A stretch of 64,000 bases of DNA from Pseudomonadota bacterium (GTDB lineage Bacteria > Pseudomonadota > Alphaproteobacteria > Acetobacterales > Acetobacteraceae): contig JAJZFB010000046.1 in the NCBI GenBank assembly GCA_021805545.1, forward strand, positions 1-64,000, read 5' to 3'. Within the stretch, counting starts at the first letter, position 1; every line of letters starts with the position of its first letter. Positions 58,157 through 64,000 of this stretch are shown one piece after another. Under the pieces are notes generated by a model. The model was not told the DNA's origin, searched no databases, and was given only the letters and a program-made list of their open reading frames with translations. A program made the position numbers and the translations under genes.

Positions 58157-59041
58157 GTGATCAGGCTATCGGTCCCGTTCCGCCAAGCAGTATCCCGGCT
58201 CAGCCCCGCGCTGATGCTGCTCTTTTCTCTTGGCTTCATCCTTGTCGGCCGGGCCGACCAACGTTTCGACAACCAGCTCCGCTCCGGGCTCAACGACATC
58301 CTCGCCCCGGCCTATATGGCCTTCTCCGCCCCCATCGAGGCCGCGGAGCACGGCACCGGCTTTATCGGCCACCTTTTCTCGCTAAGCGCCGAAAACGCGC
58401 AACTGCGCGAACAAAACGCAGAATTACTGCAATGGCAGGAAGTGGCCATGGCCCTGCAGGCGCAAAATGACGCGCTAAAGGCCGAGCTGCATTACACCCC
58501 CCCGCCCGCGCCGGAATTTACCACCGGCGAGGTGGTGGCCGATACTGGCGGGGTTTACGACCGTTCAGTGCTGGTATTGGTGCCGCCCGCCAATGGCAAC
58601 CCGCAAAGCCTGGTGGGCGCCGTGGCCATGGATGGGCGCGGCGTGGCCGGGCGGGTGGTGGAGGCAGGCGCACGGGCGGCGCGCGTGCTGCTGATTACCG
58701 ATATTAACAGCCGCGTCCCCGTGGAAATCGGCACACATGGCAGCCCAGCCCTTATGGCGGGGCGCAATACGCCCGACCCGTCGCTCATTTACTGGTCTCC
58801 TGGCCATCCGCCGGCAGAAGGGGCAATGGTGCTCACCTCATCCCAAGGCGGCGCCTTCCCGCCCGGCCTGCCTGTGGGGGTGGTGCATTACGATGCGCAA
58901 AACAACCCCGTGGTACTGCCCCTGGCCAATCTCGGCGCGCTGCGCCTGCTACGGTTATTCAGCTACCCGGATAATTTGCCGGTACTAACCCCAATCCCCC
59001 CTACCAAGCCAGCCGCCGCGCCGCGCCACGGCAAGCGGTAG
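58157..59041 (+). CDS. mreC: Rod shape-determining protein MreC
   Basis: 294-aa inner-membrane protein of the elongasome. One membrane segment (about residues 19-36), a coiled-coil (ENAQLREQNAELLQWQEVA) and a periplasmic beta-rich domain (DRSVLVLVPP, VIEAG-like VVEAGARAARVLLITDINSRVPV). The likely start is GTG 58157, about 11 nt after GGGAG; TTG 58139 is a longer alternative. mreB, usually just upstream, is absent here. Confidence 0.93.
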   Translation: MIRLSVPFRQAVSRLSPALMLLFSLGFILVGRADQRFDNQLRSGLNDILAPAYMAFSAPIEAAEHGTGFIGHLFSLSAENAQLREQNAELLQWQEVAMALQAQNDALKAELHYTPPPAPEFTTGEVVADTGGVYDRSVLVLVPPANGNPQSLVGAVAMDGRGVAGRVVEAGARAARVLLITDINSRVPVEIGTHGSPALMAGRNTPDPSLIYWSPGHPPAEGAMVLTSSQGGAFPPGLPVGVVHYDAQNNPVVLPLANLGALRLLRLFSYPDNLPVLTPIPPTKPAAAPRHGKR

Positions 59042-59042
59042 C

Positions 59043-59588
59043 ATGGGCCGGTTGCCTGCTGCACGGCGGCGCCAGGCATTTTGGCGCCAGCTAGACGCCG
59101 CGGCCCGCTGGGCCGTGCCCAGCACAATGCTCGTCCTCGGCTTGTTCCTGCTTGGCCTGCCTTTCCACATTCCCGGACAGGCCCTGCTGCGCCCAGCCTA
59201 CGCCATGGGCTGCGTGTATTTCTGGACACTGTTCCGTCCCGGCTCACTGCCCTCGCCACTCACCGCGCTCATCGGGCTGTTGCTGGATCTCCTGGGCGTC
59301 ACACCAACCGGCCTATGGGCGTTTCTGCTGGTGCTGCTGCAAGCCTCCACCCTGCTGGCCCGCCGCCGCCTGGCGCCCAGGCGCTTCCTGCTCACCTGGG
59401 CAGCGTTTTGCGGCTTCGCCGCCGCCGCCTCCGTACTCTCCTGGGCATTACAATCGGCGCTAACCCTCACCCTGCTGCCTGCCTGGCCCGCCGGGCTGCA
59501 AATCATCATCGCGGCTTGCCTGTATCCGGCCTTGTCCGCGCTGCTGGTGCGCATCCATCGCGGCCCGGCCGCCGTGGAGCTGGCATGA
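59043..59588 (+). CDS. mreD: Rod shape-determining protein MreD
   Basis: 181-aa membrane protein with five to six helices, partner of MreC. It is recognised by size, hydrophobicity, the LTALIGLLLDLLGVTPTGLWAF segment and its place between mreC and mrdA. ATG is 1 nt after the mreC stop; the 3' end overlaps mrdA as ATGA. Confidence 0.87.
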   Translation: MGRLPAARRRQAFWRQLDAAARWAVPSTMLVLGLFLLGLPFHIPGQALLRPAYAMGCVYFWTLFRPGSLPSPLTALIGLLLDLLGVTPTGLWAFLLVLLQASTLLARRRLAPRRFLLTWAAFCGFAAAASVLSWALQSALTLTLLPAWPAGLQIIIAACLYPALSALLVRIHRGPAAVELA

Positions 59589-61465
59589 GGCGCGCGGCCA
59601 AGGAGCGCAATGCCTTTAGCCGGCGCGCCGCGCTCATCGGCGCCGGGCAGGCTCTGGTGTTCGGCGGCATCGCCGCACGGCTTTATAACCTGCAAATCAC
59701 CAACCATTCCAAATACGCGCTCATGGCGCGGCAAAACTCCATCTCAGAACGGCTGGTCGCACCCGAGCGCGGGCTCATCACCGACCGGTTTGGTGTTGTC
59801 CTGGCCGGTAATCAGCAGCATTGGCGCGCCTTGTTCATGAAGGCCATGGCGCCGGAACCAAACGCGGTGCTGGAGAATTTCTACGCGCTGGTAAATATCA
59901 CCAGCGCCGAAAAAGCCCGCATCGCCAGAGATCTGGCCGGGCATCCTGGCTATATTCCGGTGTTGCTGAAAGATTATCTCGACTGGCAGGACATGGCCGC
60001 CATCGAGGTTAACACCCCTAATCTGCCCGGCGTCATCGTGGAGGTAGGGGCAAGCCGCGCCTATCCGCTTGGCCCCGTGGCGGCGCACCCCGTGGGCTAC
60101 GTTGCCCGGCCAAACCAGGAAGAAGCCCAGGCCAACACGGTGCTGGCCCTGCCTGGCATGCGGATCGGGCGCGCCGGCGTGGAAAATGAGCAGGATACCG
60201 TGCTGCGCGGCGTGCCCGGCTTTGTGCAAACCGAAACCAACGTGCATGGCGTGGTGGTGCGCGAAGTGGCGCAGGATTCCGGCACACCGGGCGAGAATGT
60301 AACACTTGGGCTGGATGCCGGGCTGCAGCAACTGGCCGTGCAGAGCCTGGCGGATAATACCGGCGCCGTGGTGATGCTGGATGCCGTTAATGGAGAAATC
60401 CTGGCTTTGGCCAGCACCCCCAGCTTCGACCCTGCCCTGTTCGACACGGGCGTGCCCACCGCGGTGTGGAATAGCTGGATGACAGACCCCAGGCACCCGC
60501 TGCTCAACAAGGCCACTTGCGGCCTGTTCGCGCCCGGCTCCACATTCAAGCCCACCGTAGCGCTGGCGGCCATGAAGGCCGGAACGCTAACGGCGGACAC
60601 TATTCACACCTGCCCCGGCTACCTTAAGCTGGGCAGCCATGTTTTTTGGTGCGACGACCATGCGGGGCATGGCGCCATCAACGTCGTCACCGCGCTGCAG
60701 GTTAGCTGCGACGTGTTCTTCTATAAGGTCGCGCTGGACACTGGCATCGACCCCATCGCGGCAATGGCGCACCGTATGGGGCTTGCCACCGATCTGAAGC
60801 TGGATCTGCCCAACGCGGCCACGGGGCTGGTGCCCACCCATGAATGGGCGCGCGAGCACCGTATCAGCTGGGTTCTGGGCGACACGGTGGTGCAAGGCAT
60901 CGGCCAAGGCTACACGCAGCTCACCCCGCTGCAGCTTGCCACCATGATGGCGCGTATAGCCAGCGGTAACGAGGTACAGCCGCATATAACCAGGCGCATC
61001 GGCGGTGTGCTGCAACCCGCGAGCACCACAGCCGCACCGCCGCTGAATGTGGATGACCAGCATTTGGCCATTGTGCGCAAAGGCCTGTTCGAGGTGGTCA
61101 ACACCCCCAACGGCACAGGCTACGCCGCCCGCCTGCTGCTGCCGGATGTGCAGATGGCCGGCAAAACCGGGACGGCCCAGGTTCACAACAACACTTCCAC
61201 GCAAGAGCGGGATAATTTTAACGACATGCAACTGGCCTGGGCACAGCGGCCCAATGCGCTGTTCATCGCCTATGCGCCATTCGAGACTCCGCGTTACGCC
61301 ATTGCCGTTGTGGTGGAGCACGGCAATTATGGCGCACAATCCGCCGCCCCCATCGCCCATGCCATGATGACCTACGCCCTGCAGCACGACCCGGCCGGGC
61401 GTGACACGCCGCTTACCGGCCCCTTGCAAACCGCCACCCCCGCCCCTCCGGTAACCGGCACATGA
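59585..61465 (+). CDS. mrdA: Penicillin-binding protein 2
   Basis: Class B peptidoglycan transpeptidase for lateral wall growth, 626 aa. One N-terminal membrane segment, the pedestal domain (RGLITDRFG, NEQDTVLRGVPG), then the transpeptidase domain with Ser319-Thr-Phe-Lys322, the SCD triad at 374-376 and KTGT at 527-530. ATG 59585 follows from the ATGA overlap with mreD; a much longer frame reaching back to 59081 lies antiparallel in meaning within mreD and is rejected. Confidence 0.96.
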   Translation: MRRAAKERNAFSRRAALIGAGQALVFGGIAARLYNLQITNHSKYALMARQNSISERLVAPERGLITDRFGVVLAGNQQHWRALFMKAMAPEPNAVLENFYALVNITSAEKARIARDLAGHPGYIPVLLKDYLDWQDMAAIEVNTPNLPGVIVEVGASRAYPLGPVAAHPVGYVARPNQEEAQANTVLALPGMRIGRAGVENEQDTVLRGVPGFVQTETNVHGVVVREVAQDSGTPGENVTLGLDAGLQQLAVQSLADNTGAVVMLDAVNGEILALASTPSFDPALFDTGVPTAVWNSWMTDPRHPLLNKATCGLFAPGSTFKPTVALAAMKAGTLTADTIHTCPGYLKLGSHVFWCDDHAGHGAINVVTALQVSCDVFFYKVALDTGIDPIAAMAHRMGLATDLKLDLPNAATGLVPTHEWAREHRISWVLGDTVVQGIGQGYTQLTPLQLATMMARIASGNEVQPHITRRIGGVLQPASTTAAPPLNVDDQHLAIVRKGLFEVVNTPNGTGYAARLLLPDVQMAGKTGTAQVHNNTSTQERDNFNDMQLAWAQRPNALFIAYAPFETPRYAIAVVVEHGNYGAQSAAPIAHAMMTYALQHDPAGRDTPLTGPLQTATPAPPVTGT

Positions 61466-62622
61466 TGCTCGAATCCTCGCTCTCGCTACGGCGCCCATTC
61501 CGCGATCGTTCCTTTGGCCTCCTGCACAAATTCCTGCGCATTAACTGGCTGTTCGTGTTCTGCGTATGCTTGCTGGCGGGGGTGGGGTACGCAGCACTTT
61601 ACTCGGCGGCGGGCGGCAGCCCGCAGCCTTACGCGCAAGGGCAGATCATCCGCTTCGCCGGGATGCTCGTGGTGATGATCGTCATCGCCATGACCGACAT
61701 ACGGTTCATTGCCAAAATGTCATGGCTGGCTTATGCCGCCGGCATCGTGCTGCTGCTGGTCGTCATGAAATTCGGCCATACCGGGCTGGGCGCCAAACGC
61801 TGGATCGATCTCGGCCCCATCGAGGTGCAGCCCAGCGAGCTGATGAAGCTATTCCTCGCCATGGCGCTGGCGAATTATTTCAAACGCGCCACGCCGGAGC
61901 AGACGGGCAGCCTCCTTTTCGTCGCGCCCGCGGCCTTGGCGATTCTCATTCCCGTTGCACTTATCCTCAAGGAACCTAATCTGGGTACCGCCATCATCAC
62001 CGCCGCCATCGGCGCCACGGTGTTGCTGGGGGCAGGGGTGCGCTGGTGGTGGTTCGCCATCATCATCGCCGTCATGGCCATTGCAGCCCCTGTGCTGTAC
62101 ACGCACCTGCACGCCTACCAGAAGGCGCGCATCACCATCTTCCTCAATCCCGGCGCCGACCCGCTGGGCGCCGGCTACAACATCATCCAATCCAAAATCG
62201 CGCTCGGCTCGGGCGGGTTTTTCGGCCAGGGCTATCTGCACGGCACGCAAAACCAGCTTAACTTTCTGCCCGAGAAACAAACCGATTTCGTCTTCACCAT
62301 CATCGCCGAGGAATTTGGCTATGCTGGCAGCATGGCGGTGCTGGCCCTGCTGTTTTTCATGATCACGCTCGCCTTCCACACCGCCATGACCTGCGGCCAT
62401 ATGTATGGCCGGCTCGTGGCCTTGGGCGTCGGCACCAACCTGTTCATGTATTGCTTCGTCAATCTCTCCATGGTCATGGGGCTTATCCCGGTGGGCGGGG
62501 TGCCGCTGCCGCTTGTCTCATATGGCGGCTCCGCGCTCACGGCGGTCATGCTGGGGTTCGGCGTGCTGCAATCGGTGCATGTGCACCGCGATGTGGAATT
62601 TACCGGCCACACGGATGACTAA
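61462..62622 (+). CDS. rodA: Rod shape-determining protein RodA (SEDS glycosyltransferase)
   Basis: 386-aa polytopic membrane protein that polymerises lipid II with PBP2. Signatures: GAKRWIDLGPIEVQPSELMK, KEPNLGTAI, the large loop with QSKIALGSGGFFGQGY, EEFGYAG and GGVPLPLVSYGGSA. The ATG overlaps mrdA (ATGA); a second ATG follows at once. Confidence 0.96.
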   Translation: MMLESSLSLRRPFRDRSFGLLHKFLRINWLFVFCVCLLAGVGYAALYSAAGGSPQPYAQGQIIRFAGMLVVMIVIAMTDIRFIAKMSWLAYAAGIVLLLVVMKFGHTGLGAKRWIDLGPIEVQPSELMKLFLAMALANYFKRATPEQTGSLLFVAPAALAILIPVALILKEPNLGTAIITAAIGATVLLGAGVRWWWFAIIIAVMAIAAPVLYTHLHAYQKARITIFLNPGADPLGAGYNIIQSKIALGSGGFFGQGYLHGTQNQLNFLPEKQTDFVFTIIAEEFGYAGSMAVLALLFFMITLAFHTAMTCGHMYGRLVALGVGTNLFMYCFVNLSMVMGLIPVGGVPLPLVSYGGSALTAVMLGFGVLQSVHVHRDVEFTGHTDD

Positions 62623-63394
62623 CCCCGCCATGCCCATATTGGTGTTCGATTCCGGTATTGGCGGGCTGGGCGTGGTGGCGCAATTACGCGCACTCGCCCC
62701 TGGCGTGGCGCTTACCTACCTCGCCGATAACGGCTTCTTCCCCTATGGCGAAAAGCCCGACGATATTCTGCTGGCACGCATACTCGATGTGGTTGGCCGC
62801 GCCATCGCGCATCTGCGCCCGCAGGCGCTGGTGGTGGCGTGCAACACAGCCAGCACCATCGCCCTGCCCGCCTTGCGTGAAGCATTTTCACTCCCCATCA
62901 TCGGCTGCGTGCCGCCCATAAAACCAGCCGCCGCCGCCAGCACCAGCAAAACCATCGGCGTACTGGCCACGGCGGCCACGGTAAGGCGGCCTTATCTCTC
63001 AAATCTCATCGCGCGTTTCGCGCCCGCGTGCACCGTGCTCTCACTCGGCACGCCCAGCCTGGCGGAGCTGGCGGAACGCAAATTCCGCGGCGCCAGCGTG
63101 GATGTTGCCCCCGCCATCGCGCCCTTGTTCACCCAGCCGGGCGGCGAGGCCATAGATGCCATCGCCCTGGGCTGCACCCATTACAGCTTTCTGCTGCCAG
63201 AATTCGCAGCGCTTTATCCTGGCATTTCCTGGTTCGACCCGGCTTTGCCCGTGGCACGGCAAACGCTCAGCCGCCTTACGCCGCTGCCGCCGCTGGCGGA
63301 AACAGGGCAGACAGCCTATTTCATATCCGAAACACTACCGCTGCCCCTGCTCGCCCCTTACGGCTTCAACCGTGCAGAAACATGCCAATGGTAA
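62615..63394 (+). CDS. murI: Glutamate racemase
   Basis: Makes D-glutamate for peptidoglycan, 259 aa. Catalytic cysteines are Cys76 (ACNTAS) and Cys187 (GCTHY), and FDSGIGGLGV opens the fold. ATG 62615 overlaps the rodA stop by 8 nt; ATG 62630 is an alternative. Its coding end overlaps the convergent TauE-like gene by 29 nt. Confidence 0.94.
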   Translation: MTNPAMPILVFDSGIGGLGVVAQLRALAPGVALTYLADNGFFPYGEKPDDILLARILDVVGRAIAHLRPQALVVACNTASTIALPALREAFSLPIIGCVPPIKPAAAASTSKTIGVLATAATVRRPYLSNLIARFAPACTVLSLGTPSLAELAERKFRGASVDVAPAIAPLFTQPGGEAIDAIALGCTHYSFLLPEFAALYPGISWFDPALPVARQTLSRLTPLPPLAETGQTAYFISETLPLPLLAPYGFNRAETCQW

Positions 63395-64000
63395 GCGCCG
63401 TGCCAATGGCCGCCACCGCAATGCGCAGCACGTTAATCGGCGCGCGGCGCAGAATCGCCACACCGATATAGCCGCCGATAATCGCGGTAACGCACTGGTC
63501 CGCCGCCAGCCCCCAGGCAACATGGCCGCGCACCACAAATATAACCACGGCGGACACATTCATCACGGCGGCCAGCACATTCTTGGTGGCCCCGGCATGG
63601 CGCACCGCCAGCCCCGCGGCGGTAAGCGCGGCGAGCATGAGAATACCTATGCCGCCCCCAAAATAACCACCATAAACCGCGATAATGAATTGCAGCACCA
63701 CCGCCAGCCTGGGCGGCAGCGCCGGAGCCTCGCCCGCCTGGCGCGGGCGCGCGAAAAAATTACCCCAGACGAAGACAAGCGTGGCGAATAGAATGAGCCA
63801 GGGCACGAGATGGGTGAACACCGTAACCGGCGTTTCCAGCAGCAGCACCGCGCCAATGGCACCGCCAATTATGGAAACAACAAACAAGGTGCGCAAAGAC
63901 AGCCCCGCCACCCCCTGGGCCATGCCACGCCCGGCCCAGCCCATGGTAACCTGCGCCGGAAACAAGGCGATGGTGGAGTTGATATTGGCCGCGCGCGGGT
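63366..64000 (-). CDS. TauE/SafE family sulfite exporter-like permease, 5' end outside the window
   Basis: At least 211 codons are visible; the frame stays open to the right edge, where residues ANINSTIALFPAQ match the conserved internal N-terminal repeat of TauE/SafE proteins, so the true start lies beyond 64000. Seven or so membrane segments are seen, and the second repeat has YGGYFGGGIGILMLAAL. The family exports sulfite or other anions; the substrate here is unknown. Confidence 0.88.
   Translation of the reverse strand, partial: PRAANINSTIALFPAQVTMGWAGRGMAQGVAGLSLRTLFVVSIIGGAIGAVLLLETPVTVFTHLVPWLILFATLVFVWGNFFARPRQAGEAPALPPRLAVVLQFIIAVYGGYFGGGIGILMLAALTAAGLAVRHAGATKNVLAAVMNVSAVVIFVVRGHVAWGLAADQCVTAIIGGYIGVAILRRAPINVLRIAVAAIGTALTIGMFLHG

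Noticed and set aside
59081-59584. Upstream extension of the mrdA frame
   Set aside because: The extension lies inside mreD, reads as Arg/Pro-rich low-complexity sequence, and the ATGA junction at 59585 is the normal start.

Overview
The window comes from an alphaproteobacterium, most likely an acidophile-like member of the Acetobacteraceae (Rhodospirillales). This is inferred from gene content and order: a 14-gene nuo operon followed by birA, coaX and rnj; the block tRNA-Leu, tig, clpP, clpX, lon, hup, tRNA-Val, tRNA-Asp, nuo; a fused aroK-aroB gene; hisZ; cobS/cobT next to a J-domain gene; an ATP12 chaperone; a DUF3576 lipoprotein; and a short prolyl-tRNA synthetase. No species can be named from the sequence alone.

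Layout. Positions 61-29022 form one collinear minus-strand block. In transcription order it holds tRNA-Leu, trigger factor, ClpP, ClpX, Lon, HU, tRNA-Val, tRNA-Asp, complex I (nuoA to nuoN), BirA, CoaX, RNase J, an acyltransferase, ProS and the lipoprotein-release transporter LolC/LolD. Most of these genes overlap or nearly touch, so they are probably translationally coupled. A plus-strand run follows (29120-33968): AsmA-like protein, ATP12, acylphosphatase and a GABA-type aminotransferase. Then come a minus-strand ion transporter, a creatininase-family hydrolase and BolA, and a plus-strand J-domain protein with CobS and CobT. A minus-strand SGNH/MBOAT pair probably O-acetylates an extracellular glycan. 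HisZ, PurA, GtrA, a polyprenyl-phosphate sugar transferase and a GT2 glycosyltransferase follow on the plus strand. XerD (minus) and AroKB (plus) are divergent.

Between AroKB and tRNA-Arg (50599-51601) lies a 1-kb islet of three very small genes of unknown function, the least conventional part of the window. After it, trpS, murJ, a DUF3576 lipoprotein and a porin lie on the minus strand. A ThiE-like gene and yggS are divergent with overlapping start codons. The elongasome genes mreC, mreD, mrdA and rodA (without mreB) are followed by murI, and a TauE-like permease runs off the right edge.

The window is very densely packed. Four convergent gene pairs overlap at their 3' ends and one divergent pair overlaps at its start codons. 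Intrinsic terminators are clear after clpP, tRNA-Arg, trpS and the porin, and one hairpin sits just in front of the acyltransferase. The best regulatory signal is an 18-bp Pho-box-like / TGTCA-N6-TGACA element upstream of the porin. I see no CRISPR array, insertion sequence or prophage. Most of the window is conserved housekeeping; I do not see a clear new multi-gene system. The more interesting leads are the small-gene islet, the porin control region, the attenuator-like hairpin and the gene overlaps.
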